DNA of 64,000 nucleotides from assembly GCA_032622095.1 (NCBI GenBank), contig CP136062.1, forward strand, positions 201,463,959-201,527,958, read 5' to 3'. The stretch comes from Siphonodentalium dalli. Its lineage: Eukaryota > Mollusca > Scaphopoda > Gadilida > Siphonodentaliidae. This document shows, piece after piece, positions 48,301 to 61,009 of this stretch. The position numbers and the translations under genes are program-made. Every line of letters begins with the position of its first letter. Positions within the stretch are counted from its first letter, which is position 1. The notes under the pieces are model-generated. The model was not told the origin of the DNA, did not search any database, and saw only the letters and a list, made by a program, of their open reading frames with translations.

Positions 48301-51300
48301 TGCAGAGATATATTGTGGGGCTGCATGGTGAGAGTGAGAATTAAGGGGATCAACCATGCTGAATTTTTTCTCAAACTTTTGTGACCAATTACAGTTCGTC
48401 AGTTTGAATATCATTGCATTTCGAAATCGATGAACACCACGTCCATAATATCACAGAAAGACAACATGACATATAATCATAAATTCAACTGAGGAATTCG
48501 AGCTCAAGCAAAAAGGTTGCTTTTGTAGTGTCGATAAACAGTCGTACAGTTAGAACAAAATGTAGTACATTGTCTGTTATGTAGGCTGTGTAATTATGCA
48601 ATATCTGATTTGGACGTCTTTTACTTTCTTGTATTGTTATTTTGACCCGACCCGATAACACACGTTGACTCCATTTCTTCATTATTCCCAACAGGTATGG
48701 ATATCTACTGGTGACTTGTTTAGTGGAATGTCGAAAGTATCTTCCTTGGCTTATGGAAAGGTGAGTAGCATTTCTGTTGTCATCACACAAAGATCCAAAC
48801 ATCGTTATTGTGGCAAATTGTTAATGCCGTAACAGTCAGAACAGCATGCAGAGTTAGAGAAGGAAACATTTCCCAGGCCTTATATACTCACAATATATAC
48901 GGCATCGATAGTCAGAGTTACAGAAGGAAACATTTCCCAGGCCTTATATACTCACAATATATACTCACAATATATACTCACAATATGTACGGCATCGATA
49001 GTCTAGTTATTTTAAGTTAGCATTGACTGTTCACACGGTCCACAAATACGACGCATTAAATTGTTTTGTTACCCAATAGTAGAGTTTTACTTCGTAAATC
49101 ATTGGGATTTAGAATTAACTGGTTACCCCCAAATTCGCGTTTGTAACGCCACAACGAACTGTTGCGCGCCCTGAATTAACTGTTGCCCGGTTTGCAATCA
49201 CGGTCAGCTTTCGTGAACTGTTGCCCGACCCGAGCGAACCGTTGACTGGCTCCGAGCGAACTGTTGACTGGCCCGAACGAACTGTTACATGGTTTGCAAT
49301 TTCCGTGACGTTTCGGCTATTTCCGGAAATAGAGACTACATGTGCTTTTTGCATTCAGATACATGGCGGTATATTCCAGTTAGTTCTCATAATTCGAAAT
49401 AACACTATTAAAGAGTGTGATTAATTAGCAATGACCTGATTATATACAAGTAAATGTATTGGGTAAAAAAGCAATTATTTCATGTGTCTTTTGGGAACAT
49501 GCAAAATTGTTGTCCCTCGGTATCAGGAATGACTATCGAACTGTTGCCCTCGGCCTACGTCCCTAGACCCATCATTGTTGAAATCTAATCATACGATCGG
49601 GAATCTATATAGGTATCATATTGGTACAATGTCAGGTCGTTTCAAGTTTTACCAGGGACACTGTGTAGACTATACTTTTATATAGCTCCTAATCCTCCTA
49701 TCTATATATAAACGATACAATGTATTTGATCTGACCCGGGTTAAGTGTGAATAATATACCTTAATGCAAATACACGCAAAAAATATTCCACGTCTGTGCT
49801 GTATACATGTAGTATCATCCGTGTCTCAGCTGAGAAAGAATTAGACCCGCGACCACGATTTTTCACCAAAAAAAAAAAAAATAGCTAAATTGACTACACC
49901 GGGTGAATGCACGAGAAAGCAAAACAAATAATTTGAAAGAATTTTTTCTCTCTCAGAAGTCGTGTAGTTTTTCATAGATAGCCAACAATTCTTTTATTAA
50001 CCTAAAATAAAAACAAATATTCTCGGGACTTATACGGGGACTATGTGGTTGTGTTACAATTTTAAAGAAGGTCTATCTCTTCATGGCCACACTTACAACA
50101 ACATCATTTTTATAAATCCCAATTTCAAGATTACAGATAGCTATTTTGTGAATAAAATACTGACAAAACTGAAGATATGGTATATTAGTTGTCTATAAAG
50201 TCATGCTAAAGTGGTTGGTTTCGATCGTAATTCGCAGTAAATATCTCAGCTGATCTGCAATTCGCCGTAATTGAGGGTGCTAACAAGATAGAGTTCTCCT
50301 TCTTGGTACGCTCCGAACAATTTCGCGCGGATTTCCATTCTAAAAATAACCCCTAAAACTCTCCCACGAATGTCCTAGAAGCCTTTCCGGACAGGAACCG
50401 GTGTCCTCGATTCATATGTGTTACAATAATGCCCTAATTAATCGACCCCTTAACCACAGCAGAATTATGGGTAACTTTTCACGATTTATGCCATATTTCC
50501 GACTAAATCGTGAAAAGTTACCCATAATTCTGCTGTGATTATGGAGTCGATTAATTAGGGCATTACTGTATGTTATACCCTGGAACCTATATAAAACTTG
50601 CTGTGATGAGACAGACCATCTTTAACTTGTGTTCTGGAATGTATATATCATAACTAGATACCAATAACTGTTTCTTATATATAGATTCAAACAAGATGGC
50701 GGTGTTGTAACAACTAAGAAGATTTCGGACATAGCAGATGTAAGTATATGCATGTCGTATCAGAGATACCAGTAAAATCACAAGTGCCAAAGCGATAACT
50801 GTTCTTTCGCTTAGTTCCACTACGAACTATTCAGATAATAAGTTCAACAAATGACAATAATGTCGTATATTGAACATATTATCTGCCGGTTGTTAAACTT
50901 ATTGTCTTATGCCTGTACAATTCCCAGCATCATATTTGAATATAAAGGAAGCCTTCTGCACTTGTATTATATATTCGTGTCTGTGATCGTCTACTTATAT
51001 TCCGAACGGAATATGTCAGTGATGACCACAATCAGATGTTTAACACATTCCTTACTAAATACTCATTGACAATTTAAGTATAGTTCCATAGCCGCTTGTT
51101 GAATTTATCTCAGCATTTCCCACCCAGGAGAATGAATCATTCTGCACTCGTAGATCATCGTTTCGCCTATACATATATGTCGTCTGCTAATAATTCCTGA
51201 ACATCCCTCCAGATGAATAAAATGCCAATGTACACTTTTAACTGAATACGGGAAAATGCCATGGTATACAGCCATGCACGTGAAAGTAACACTTACTAGC

Positions 51301-51886
51301 GTCTTTCACGTTCTGTGGGGGTAAAAATGAAGAATATGTATATGTATATATGAGTTATTGATCGATGGAATTTAAAAATTTCAGTTCTATAGGGCGTTGA
51401 AAATCTTTCGTGTTATCACTTGGCTAAATAATTCCAGATTATATGGTCCTAATACATGTATATCTGGATGTCGACTCTTTTAAGAATATGTGTAGACGAG
51501 ACGAATGAACACTCATCAATGAGCAAAGGTGGTTTATCCATTGTTTTTGTACTGAATCGGTTTTCATGACTGGCGTTTTCCGGATTATCTTTTACAGCTT
51601 GCAGGAAAATTTGATATCGTTGTTAACTGTACTGGGTTTGGCAGTCGACAGCTTCTGAATGACGAGAAAGTGTACCCCAGCCGAGGTCAACACATCAGGG
51701 TAAGTATATTAACCACCCGCGGAATACGACGTATATACCAAAAAGGGTGTGAACCCGGGCCGCTGGATTCCGACAACATATAACGGAATACCGTTTCCAG
51801 CGGAATTTTACAATTCAGTCATTTATATTCTCATATTTTCTACAAATGTCACGCTTTTCCGGATATGTAAATAGATATATAGATAT

Positions 51887-51927
<41 letters not shown>

Positions 51928-53037
51928 CATGTCAATGCCACTAAATTAAAGTAACGTATTTCATTCCCAGACGGCGAGAACTAGTTTACGTTATATTATT
52001 ACACACTGTAATGCATGCCATATGGATTCAATGTAACATCATTAGCATGCCGTCTATGAATTACACTCTTGGTGAAGACATACGTTTACTGTCTATGCAA
52101 TGTTATTTTCTCCAGAATAGTCCCATCTATTCCTTAGTATATCATTAAACTGAATTCTGGCGTCCATACTAGTACCCCTTTTGAAGACAGATTCCTGATT
52201 CCAGGTGAGAGGGGGTGACGTTGATCTCAAATATTTGAGTTCAGGTATATGTGGCAAGATGTCTGTCCGCATATGTGAGAATCTGACCCGATTTTTTCTC
52301 ACCCAGATCATCTTTATTACAATATAATACAATAATGTTGGAAGTAATATTATAGGTCTCAAAGTGCCGCTATGAAGTTTGTTTTTCGAATTTAGGAGGG
52401 GGTATCTCAATATTTTCCAGTAACTTACATCGGAATTCTGTAGGGCTTATATAGATATTTAAAGCATATGTGCAAGAAGTGTTGGACATGTCTACTCAAG
52501 CAGTGTCTCAAGTTAAGATCGTAAGACCTTAATGTGGTCGGTTACCATTATGGACCACAGTGGAAATAAGCAAGCTTTGGCTTGCTTTCCTGTGCGCTCC
52601 TTGGTTGCAATCGATGGCATGACTTGTCAGACGAGCTTATTCATATGTATATTTCTCTTCTACTACTCTATCTTTCTCTCTATCTTTCTATGTACGATGA
52701 CAGTATTTGGCCAGTTGCATATATTGTCACTGCTGCCTGTATTTCGGGTTTCCATCTTTCGGTCATGGACAGGCCAGTCCATAGCCGGCATGCATACATG
52801 GCAGTAGTGTGTATATGCAGGCGGCGAAGAGCTGTTGTTTCTGTTACTAGTATTTCTTAAGCAATATGACAGTCCTGTTGGGGCTCTGCAGAACTGTCAA
52901 GCTGCATTCTTGTTATATTTATATATCTATACTTTTTATATTTATACTATATGAATGTCACACTCTGTGTTACTCTTTTGTATATATGCTTATGCTCAAC
53001 TGTCTGCAAATTTTGCATCTGTTAGCCATTAAAAATT

Positions 53038-53068
<31 letters not shown>

Positions 53069-56000
53069 TATCATATAATTAAATTTAATGTTATTGTTCT
53101 AAAGGCAGTGTAGTAGACATATATTGCTTTAATTTCCAGATGAAGATACCTTGGATGAAACACTTCGTTTACACAGACGACTTAGCATTCGTGGTACCAG
53201 GGTAAGCTTATATCCATATTCGAGTGCAAAAAAGTAAACCCATAATAGTTCAGGTTTGTCGTCTCCAAAGTAAAAACGAAGAATGCAGTCAAGCCATGGA
53301 CAATATTAGTTTGATTTCATTGACCTTCACTAAATGTTATATAGACAAATATTCCAGACAAACTCGTTTATACTTGTAAGCTTGATACTAGTATATAACA
53401 TTTGTGACTGTCATCTTTCCAACTTTGATATGACTGGGTGCCATGCATGGGTGTGTTATCGTGTTTTTACTGTGTGTACGAGGGTGTACATGATTGTGTG
53501 TTTCTAGTATTTCCACGATAGTGCACATGGAACTTCGTGGGACACGATAAGGCATTTTTCAAGACATTTTTCTAGGTAATATAGTACTTAGTTTGTTATT
53601 AAGAAAGACTATCATGGAACTTCGGGAACCAGTATATTCATTGCTGCTCATATATATACAGCTATCAGGTATAGTGTTTAGAATATATTTCCTATGATGT
53701 TGAACCCAGAACATGCATGCGATTTATGCTATACTCGTTCACAGATGCGATAACGCCGTCGTGGGAGGTACGAGGCAGAAAGATGACTTCAATCAACAGA
53801 TAGAACCAGAAGATACAAATGCTATTTTAGGTCGAGTCAAGAAATTGCTTCCCAGAATTGAGGTAAGGATGGTCTATAAATATATAGATAGAATGGCACA
53901 AGTGTGTGGAATGGCTAACGTTATCGTACTAGTTTGTTGTGAAGCTATGGTAAAATGAGAACGTTAACATAAGCACACAATTGTGGTGTTATATATGTTT
54001 ATTTCACACTCTGAGGATTGCAGCTTATAGTATGTTGAAATTTAGATCGATATAACTTGTGATTTATGTTGACCATACCTCATCATTAGCGAAGACATGT
54101 ATGTTACAGCTGACGTCTTTATTAACGTTTCAACGTAATCGGTTTGTACTGTCCAAAGGATAAAGCTGTATTTTGCAACAACAAAAAAACCAATGGGTGT
54201 GCAATAAATAGTTTTAATGCATGTTAGATTTGCTATTATGATCCACTCTGTGTGCAGTCTGTACCGACCGGTGCCGATTAACTGCTGGCAAACTTCACGG
54301 CAGCCGATATCGGTAAGGCAACGACCTCCAGCACATTATTACATTCAATGAAATGCATAGTGCAAACCAGTCAAGACTGTTGAGGTATATACTGTCAACA
54401 TGTCACTCAACTTTGCATCATGGCGATATACACTGAAGTCGACATGACTTGTCGACTTGTCGGTTTCTGGTCTATATATGGCCGGTACCGACTACCCGTA
54501 TGACATATTCGCCACTATGTTGCCACTATATGTTGTCTGTACCAGTCGGTGCCGACTGACTGCTGGCATGCCGGTGCCAGCATGTACATGTACCAGAATG
54601 CGACCGGTACCTGTCGGCATGTACATGTACCAGAATGCGACCGGTACCTGTCGACATGTGCACTGGGTAGTATCGTAGTTCGACCATGACTTCTAGCATT
54701 AAACTATATATAACTTCAATATGCATGGGGTTTCTTATGGCGTTTATTCCGCTTCTGGAAAGATTTAGTCTCTCTGAGAGTATTGCGATTGACGAAAGTT
54801 TGGGTTAGTTTTTTATGTGTGTCAGACGTATACTGTCGATCATTACTACGCACATCGGGCTACTGAAAATACGATACTTGAATGTACAGTATACCTCAAT
54901 ACGTTTCATGTATATAGTATATCTAATTAATAAAGTTTTGTTCCCATATCTTATTATAAACAGGGAGCGAAGATAGAGCATGTATGGGTTGGTCTTCGTC
55001 CACATCGGATCCCCCTACGACTGGAACGAGATACCATATACACTCGAAACGGACCTATCAAGGTTTGTAACGTTCAAGTTTGTAACACTTTATGAGAAGA
55101 GTAAGTTCCCCTAATATACATTGACTCATAATTTTGCACATATTATATGCCTACATATAATTATCGTTCACCATCAGTTCAATTAACAGCGTTGCAATGC
55201 CAAACAGTTGGTTGGAGTTATGATTGAATGATGGCCATTTTAAGAGAAATGTCAAATTGAAATATGGACGATTCAAATCGCAACATGCGATCAACAGACC
55301 CTGATTCTGCAATTAACAATGTGCTTAGTGAATGTCCGTATCAGGCCTGAAACTTGTAGAATGGAATTTGTATGGGTATGGCAAGGTTTCTTTTCGCCAA
55401 ACTGTAAGGGTTTATACCCAAATGTCACCAGGAGTCGTCATGTCAACAATTTGTTACAGTCGCATACTTTATTAGTGCTATATACAGGTCAAAGTTCTGG
55501 AGTAACATTCCATTGATTCCGTATATGGAATTCATGAATATCCAAAAGCTCCGTACATGCAATGCTACTCCAGAACTTTTACCTGTATAGCACAAACAAA
55601 CGGAACGGGGCTGGATGGATCCAATATAGTCGCGACTCAGTGGCAAGGCGTATTGTGCATTGTGCTCTCTTAGTGTGATTTAGAAAATGCCATCTTCTCA
55701 TTTAATTGTTACTCATTTAAGCGCCAGATTACCCACATTACCACTATCCACATGTACATGGTGAATTAGTTTTCAGATACCAAATATTACATGTGAAAAA
55801 TATCATGATCGATCCCATATATTTTGGATAAAAAACAGCGAAATGTTATGGGAACTTACTGTTGTGAGGTGTTTATACATGTAATCACATGTAATCACGT
55901 GAATTCAACATTTATTGACCTGATATGAGACAATATAGTGTATTTATTTAATTGTTGCTTAAATTCATATTCCATTTACTGTAGAAAAGACTGTGCTGTT

Positions 56001-57261
56001 TAAAAACAAAAAATATCAATATTACTGAACAATCCACTCGAAATATGACAATAAGCGAGATCACTGGGTCGCGGACGTATTGGATTCATCCAGCTCCGTT
56101 CCGTGGTTTCAGAGATTCTTCCAGCCCGGTTCCGTAGTTTTAGTGCTACTGGTCAAAAATTTGGAGTGGCATTTCCATATGGAGTTTTTGAATTATTCAT
56201 GACGTCCATAATTATATGGAATGCTACTCCAAAACTTTCACCTGTAGCACTAAAGCCACGGAACCGGACCTGGTGGATCCAATATGGCCGCGAGTTAGTG
56301 ACAGGGCGAATTACTATGTGATGGTCCCTATATATTAGATAAGTTTCATCCACAGTGTCTGTTTATGTATCAGGTTACTTAACATGGCAAATGCAAGGCA
56401 ATGATATACATTAACACTTTCTTTACTAAATACTCATTGATGAGTAGTTTCATCTGGGAATTGTTCAACTAATAAGTTCAATAAACGTTTATTAACTTAT
56501 TATCTCCGTTGTCCACTAACAGATAGGAATCATTCTTCACTTAACGCGTCATCTACTTTGATTTCATGAACATGCCTCCATGTAAATAGTAGGACATTGA
56601 AATGTATACTTTAATAACGAAATGAGAGAGTACATTTAGTAAAGAAATTGTTAACGATGCATAATCCGAATTAACGCTCGAAAATTACTATTTCCTTCGC
56701 TTCGGGGGGGGGGGGGGAGTATATTTGATTCGAGTGATGGAACCCACCCATCAAAGCTCAAGAGTGATCAGATATCGATTTTTGAAAATCTATTATTTTT
56801 CACCCCCAATACTTTTTAGTGGCCCCAATAACAAGTCCACGAGAAGACGGTCTCGGACCAAATGTTGATAAATAACAGGACTTGGTCAATTTTATACTTT
56901 AGTTGACTGTGTTTAGCATTATTTTGGGGCAATTTAATCGATTCTGATAACTGAAGCGACATTTAAAAAAATGTTGTTTTTGTTGTTGTTGGAATCTGAT
57001 GATATGGGGACCATCGAATCGGATTGAGTACCATTAAACTAGAAATAGAGACCTCGGATCTAACAAGCTGCATCGATACCAATGATTCTGAAATTTCCAA
57101 GTTTGATAGCACAAATGTCATTTTGTCCTTTTGTTCTCTTGCAGGTAGTGCACAACTACGGCCACGGATCTAACGGGATTGGTTTGAGTTGGGGCACAGC
57201 TATTGAAGCTTCCAAACTCGTGAAGGAAATCGTAGGTGCATCGCCAGTGTCGAAATTGTGA
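45178..57261 (+). CDS. DDO: D-aspartate / D-amino-acid oxidase, complete, ten exons
   Basis: A flavoenzyme that oxidatively deaminates acidic D-amino acids to the 2-oxo acid, ammonia and H2O2, normally in peroxisomes. Exons are 45178-45371, 45897-46008, 48166-48245, 48695-48760, 50685-50739, 51598-51699, 53140-53201, 53745-53862, 54964-55062 and 57145-57261. All borders are GT-AG and they join in frame to 334 codons plus stop; the human enzyme has 341. Visible landmarks: FAD motif GAGAVG (8-13), TTSDGAAGIFRP (40-51), YLPWLMER, FDIVVNCTGFGSR, GGTRQ with R234 (the DDO-type arginine), GLRPHR with R275 (substrate carboxylate arginine), GHGSNGIGLSWGTA with S305, and C-terminal SKL, a peroxisomal PTS1. 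The Tyr equivalent to DAAO Tyr228 appears to be F220. DDO is favoured over DAAO by GGTRQ, but substrate is not proven. Confidence 0.94.
45897..46008 (+). CDS. DDO: DDO exon 2
   Basis: Residues 65-102, QWITDGFQHYSKLAL through SGCYVLHGYVFANEPF. Acceptor CTTCCTCATTACAG, donor TTT|GTAAGT. Confidence 0.92.
47017..47790. repeat. 52-bp satellite, about 13 copies, in DDO intron 2
   Basis: CCCAATAACACTCACACCC and CATTAACGACCACAGCGC repeat every 52 bases from about 47105 to 47785 with few changes. Just left of the array an inverted half unit (AGTGGGTATGTGTTATTG, 47017-47041) and a CGCGGTTTAC/GTAAACCGCG palindrome form a head. Confidence 0.9.
48166..48245 (+). CDS. DDO: DDO exon 3
   Basis: Residues 103-128, VIFSFHELTKAQLEKLKVPY, matching the family's FRKMTEAEL region. 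Acceptor TATCTACAG, donor TACAA|GTGAGT. Confidence 0.92.
48695..48760 (+). CDS. DDO: DDO exon 4
   Basis: Residues 129-150, YGYLLVTCLVECRKYLPWLM. Acceptor TTCCCAACAG, donor GAAAG|GTGAGT. Confidence 0.93.
48868..49330. repeat. Small local repeats in DDO intron 4
   Basis: A ~62-base unit with CATTTCCCAGGCCTTATATA occurs twice (about 48868 and 48930). From 49150 to 49300, GCGAACTGTTG-type phrases recur every 25-45 bases. Confidence 0.6.
50422..50570. mobile_element. PAL element nested in a family D remnant
   Basis: PAL ends TTACAATAATGCCCTAATTA and GGGCATTACTGTA. On both sides is family D sequence (GTCCTCGATTCATATG before, TTATACCCTGGAACCTATAT after). Confidence 0.75.
50685..50739 (+). CDS. DDO: DDO exon 5
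   Basis: Residues 151-169, FKQDGGVVTTKKISDIAD. Acceptor TTATATATAG, donor GAT|GTAAGT. Confidence 0.92.
51598..51699 (+). CDS. DDO: DDO exon 6
   Basis: Residues 170-203, FDIVVNCTGFGSRQLLNDE then YPSRGQHIR, matching the FAD-contact block of the family. Acceptor TCTTTTACAG, donor AGG|GTAAGT. Confidence 0.96.
51871..51927. repeat. (TAGA)n microsatellite
   Basis: Alternating TATAGA and TAGA units, about 57 bases, in DDO intron 6. Confidence 0.9.
52510..53075 (+). mobile_element. Possible retroposon with (CTAT)n tail
   Basis: Ends TTAGCCATTAAAAATTATC followed by CTATCTATC units (53037-53070), a common 3' end for non-LTR elements. Overlapping open frames of about 90 codons are cysteine- and leucine-rich and unlike any family I know. 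Weak call. Confidence 0.3.
53140..53201 (+). CDS. DDO: DDO exon 7
   Basis: Residues 204-223, KIPWMKHFVYTDDLAFVVPG with the shared Gly. This is the active-site lid/strand region. It is one residue shorter than human DDO and has Phe220 where the family has Tyr. Acceptor AATTTCCAG, donor CCAGG|GTAAGC. Confidence 0.92.
53745..53862 (+). CDS. DDO: DDO exon 8
   Basis: Residues 224-263. VVGGTRQKDDFN carries R234, equivalent to the DDO-specific Arg237 of human DDO. Acceptor TCGTTCACAG, donor GAG|GTAAGG. Confidence 0.96.
54580..54660. repeat. Two copies of a ~40-base unit
   Basis: CATGTACATGTACCAGAATG followed by CGACCGGTACCTGTCG occurs twice in tandem. Confidence 0.8.
54964..55062 (+). CDS. DDO: DDO exon 9
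   Basis: Residues 264-296. HVWVGLRPHRIPLRLER holds R275, the conserved arginine that pairs with the substrate carboxylate. Acceptor TTATAAACAG, donor AAG|GTTTGT. Confidence 0.96.
55470..55648. mobile_element. Family F palindromic element
   Basis: TACAGGTCAAAGTTCTGGAG mirrored by CTCCAGAACTTTTACCTGTA, flanked by GGATCCAATATAGTCGCGAC. Located in DDO intron 9. Confidence 0.75.
56063..56302. mobile_element. Family F palindromic element
   Basis: CACTGGGTCGCGGACGTATT at the left mirrored by CCAATATGGCCGCGAGTTAG. The left arm carries an extra partial duplication of CATCCAGCTCCGTTCCG. Confidence 0.75.
56670..57048. mobile_element. Family A element
   Basis: Has the family A inner sequence (TTTGATTCGAGTGATGG, CAAAGCTC, ATCAGATATCGATTTTTG) and right end GGATTGAGTACCATTAA. 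A G run lies at 56705-56717. Ends about 100 bases before DDO exon 10. Confidence 0.65.
57145..57261 (+). CDS. DDO: DDO exon 10, stop and peroxisomal signal
   Basis: Residues 297-334: VVHNYGHGSNGIGLSWGTAI and C-terminal SKL then TGA. Acceptor TTCTCTTGCAG. Confidence 0.96.
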   Translation, partial: VVHNYGHGSNGIGLSWGTAIEASKLVKEIVGASPVSKL

Positions 57262-57269
57262 TTTTGGGA

Positions 57270-57275
57270 AATAAA
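57270..57275 (+). promoter_or_regulatory. DDO: DDO polyadenylation signal
   Basis: AATAAA only eight bases after the stop codon, implying a 3' untranslated region of perhaps 30 bases if used. Confidence 0.6.
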
Positions 57276-57416
57276 GCTGATAAAAATAATATAAGAGAGT
57301 ATGTGTAGTTTATATTTTAACGGCAACATACAATGATAGCCAGGTTGAGCCACACATACCTGTCACGTCAAATGATGTAACATGTGCTGCTCTTAAATTG
57401 CCAGACTGTCAGAGGT

Positions 57417-57845
57417 TAAAGGTACTCACTCCGATCAGACGCTCCTAAATTACTATGTTTTGGCTTCGGGGGTAAAAAATATTTGATTCGAGTCGAGGAA
57501 CCCACCAATCAAAGCTCAGAGTGATCATATATCGATTTTTGAAGTTTGTTATTTCTCGAGATGTGTAATAATATGTGGCCCAGAAACACATAGACTCTCG
57601 GACAAATTGCAGATGAAGATGGATAACTCTAAAATCAAGTGGTAATACGGTCGAATTTCATGATACTTTAGTGATAATACGACCATATTTTGTTAAGTTT
57701 TGGGAAATTTTATACCATAGTTGACAGTGGTTAGCATTATTTTGTTGCTATAAATCGATTCTGATAACAAAAGCGTATTTTGAAGAAATGTTGTTGTTGT
57801 ATCTTGATGGTATGGGGACCGTCTAATCGGATTCAGTACCTTTAA
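57417..57845. mobile_element. Family A element, complete
   Basis: TTAAAGGTACTCACTCCGAT to ATCGGATTCAGTACCTTTAA, inverted ends about 20 bases, TTAA at both borders. Confidence 0.8.
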
Positions 57846-57868
57846 CTAATAAATTGATTGATTGGGTA

Positions 57869-58882
57869 GATCATGCCATGAATCTCTATTCTTGCTACGC
57901 CCGTAGAGATCATATTCCACCCATTCAAAATATGTGAATTTGTTGATGTTTTGACCGGGAACTTTATATGATTGAACAAACAACGCAGGGAATATGTTTC
58001 TTTGTCAATACTAGTCTTATACTTTAGTAATCTATTTCACAGTAGCGGGTGGTCCCAGCTCGGAATTGCATTACTTTTGTGTCCTTTATCGCAAAAATAT
58101 TGAACTATTTCGGGTGAAATTCCATTATTTTAGGCGATGCAAATCAAAATCGGCTCAACAATCTCATAAATCATGCGATCTCGATCGGGGTACTTCCCCT
58201 ACTTAGACATACGTTAAGGAACATGTATTAGATAAGAAATATAATTGCGTGCACTGTTTTAAAGATGGATTATCTCTTTAAATAACAAATTTTAAATAGT
58301 TGCGTGTGTATAAAATAATAGATATGAACTGAAGACCTCTGTCCGGAAAAGCTTCTACTAATTAATATTGATTTTATTTCGAATATTAAATCGGGACCGT
58401 TTATGTTACTATTTTTAGAACAGACCATTCGGATGATACCATATTGCGATATAGAGAACTGGGCTGTTCCTATGGCTACGCACCGAAAGTCAAATGTCCC
58501 AGATTGATTGTTTGTATTGTTTTGTTCCACAGATATAAGCGATAATCAGTATAATTGATGTTTATTTGTGACAAAATTGTACAATCAAATTTCTGGTCTT
58601 GGTTAACAGTAACCACTATTGTTCGTTAGCTGAACAAACACGCCTTTTTAGACCAGAAAATATGCGAAATAAAATTAATATTAATCGATAGAAGCATTTC
58701 CGGACAGGAGTCGTCGATTCAAATCTAATATTTTATACCCCGGTAACTATATAATACATGTTTACAAAGAGATAATCCACCTTTAAACTTCCCTGTCAGA
58801 ACATCAAAATGTTCCCAGGTTATGAACTGGTAGAGTATGATCTCTACTGGCAGTGTCAGAGTAGAGCTCCGTGACATGATCT
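57869..58882. mobile_element. Family E element split by family D
   Basis: AGATCATGCCATGAATCTC to GTGACATGATCT. The E sequence stops at about 58257 and resumes at 58797 (CTTCCCTGTCAGAACATC). Confidence 0.8.
58258..58796. mobile_element. Family D element nested in family E
   Basis: TTTTAAAGATGGATTATCTC to GAGATAATCCACCTTTAA, TTAA at both borders. The 86-codon minus-strand frame inside has the same length as one in the 33451 copy. Confidence 0.8.
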
Positions 58883-60169
58883 ATTGGTTGGGCTCTCGTG
58901 ATATCAACTGCTCTCGCAATCACTAAACTGCTGGTCACACCAACTGAATATTAATTTGTCATGTAATATTAATATTTATTTGACTCAAGCATTATAATGT
59001 CATCGCAAGTTCTGTCCCCACCATACCATTCTTCTTTGGAACACAACAGAGTGTGTAGTGTTCGCCCACAGTTAAAAACATGGTTGGCCTTGGCGGTGGG
59101 TATCCTGTGAAAATATCTCCATCTTTCAAAAACCGCCAAAAACAGAAAGAACATCAAAATGTAGATAGACTTTGTCCGTATACAAATAAGAAATATTGCA
59201 TAAACAATATTTTATGGTCATATGTTTGACCATGTAAACAAACGCATAAAAAGTTACTTTTCTGGTGTTTGTTTATATTATGATGGTAAACATAAAGAGC
59301 GTTCTTTGTTGGTGAATACCTGATATGGAACTAATAAAGAGCGTTTATGCCATTTGTGTGTGATTAGCCAGTAGCATTGTGCTGTCTTCTGTAACACAAT
59401 CAGGCTCTTGCTTAGGTAAAATATAGTAGGTCTTTATGATAACATGCTGTTTACGCGATGGTCATGGTATATATGAACGGAATTGTATGCGTTTTAATGT
59501 TTTTCTGTTTACGGTGTTTGGAACAAATATGAATATTTTCGACAATTAAGGCCGCACGTGCCTTTAAGGTGCCCTAGGGAAATACGGATGAACTGACCTT
59601 CTTTGGTTATAATACTAGGAGATCAGAAAATTTATCATATCTAACCTTGCTGCCTCCCATATCAAGCCATTCCTAATAAATTATACATGTATTTGACCTC
59701 TGCTGTGCCTATCCATGCATACACAGTAATCAGATACTGTTTAAAGATTCGAATCACGCAGTGCATATATATACTGCATAGTTTATCTTGTCGACAATCG
59801 TTCTTGTCAATACATGCAGACGGATGAACCGTGGTTATATATTATATGCAAAGTGGGTTTTGTAATCGCACACTTTATGTATAAACAATTGGTTGGTATG
59901 AACACCTTTAACTTGAAACAATAGACATGCTTAGATTGTGAACTCCTAACTACAATTCCCAGGCGCTATACATGTATCAGCAACCTATGTTTGAAGTTCT
60001 CGATCTAAACTTGTCCATTTCCAACCTCTTGGATTCAAAAGAAGGGAAACTTCAGCTCGATACATGTACTTTCAAACTAGTTGTTAAGGGGTAGAATATT
60101 GACATTAAATCTTAATAGCCGAACCCTGATTAATGTGTCTTACTCTACTTCTAATATAGTTCCCTTCGA
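58883..60169. other. Unassigned part of the convergent spacer
   Basis: No gene or known repeat. AAAGAGCGTT phrases at 59295 and 59335 also occur at 26450 and 26490. Confidence 0.3.
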
Positions 60170-60385
60170 TGTAAACCAGGTCATGATATCGGTTGTTCTT
60201 GATTCTGGTTTCGCCCCCCCCCCCCCTTAAACCGACTCGTGGTATCGGTCGTTCTTTATGCTGACATATCCCACACCCACAAAACCAGCTCGTGATATAG
60301 GTTTATCTATATGCTGATTTAGCCCCCCCCCCCCCCCCGCAAACCAGCTCGTGATATCGGTCGTTCTACATCGATACTGGTTTAG
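60170..60385. repeat. Four diverged ~57-base units with C runs
   Basis: ACCAGCTCGTGATATCGGT-type phrases at about 60177, 60232, 60286 and 60343, separated by runs of C. Confidence 0.65.
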
Positions 60386-61009
60386 TCAATAGTTACTCCC
60401 AACGGAAAACCTCTAACCACGTCCCTCGTGACACTATCTTTGCTAGATTACGTATTTATATTATACAAAGAATAGCATATTGCGTTCGAATGGAGCTATT
60501 ATCAACATAAAGCGGTTTTATTCAATTAAATGATTGTTTTCTTTTATCACGTATATAACAGTGCAACGAGCAAAACGTATATAAATGTATATGCATTATA
60601 CACAAATTGGGAAATCATGTTCAGTCATCATACATATATACACGCATTATATAACAATTTAATAATAAACGATATACTTGACTATATATGTACTATCTAT
60701 CACACGCGCATGTGTTCATATATAGTGGGTGTGCCAGGAAGACAGCAAATCCTGGTTATGCCACTCCCTCACAATAATTTCACCAGACTTTTTGAATTAT
60801 GAATGATGCTTCGCTGTAATTTAATTATTGTGTGAATAACACATCTAAATCTAGTCTTCCGTCAGAACATAACTCAGAATTCTTGTTTTGACAAGATATG
60901 AGAGTTCAAGTGACTTAATTTCGGTCACTAATTTTCGAGGTTGTGAAATTTGAACGCCAAAATCTCCTTAAAATAAATATATTTGATATACGGTTTTTAG
61001 CTCACCTCA
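60386..61009. other. Unassigned part of the convergent spacer
   Basis: AT-rich; nothing recognised. Confidence 0.3.

Noticed and set aside
52532-52860. Overlapping ~92-codon frames in DDO intron 6
   Set aside because: They lie between DDO exons 6 and 7 and upstream of a (CTAT)n tail typical of retroposons. They do not resemble any oxidase sequence.
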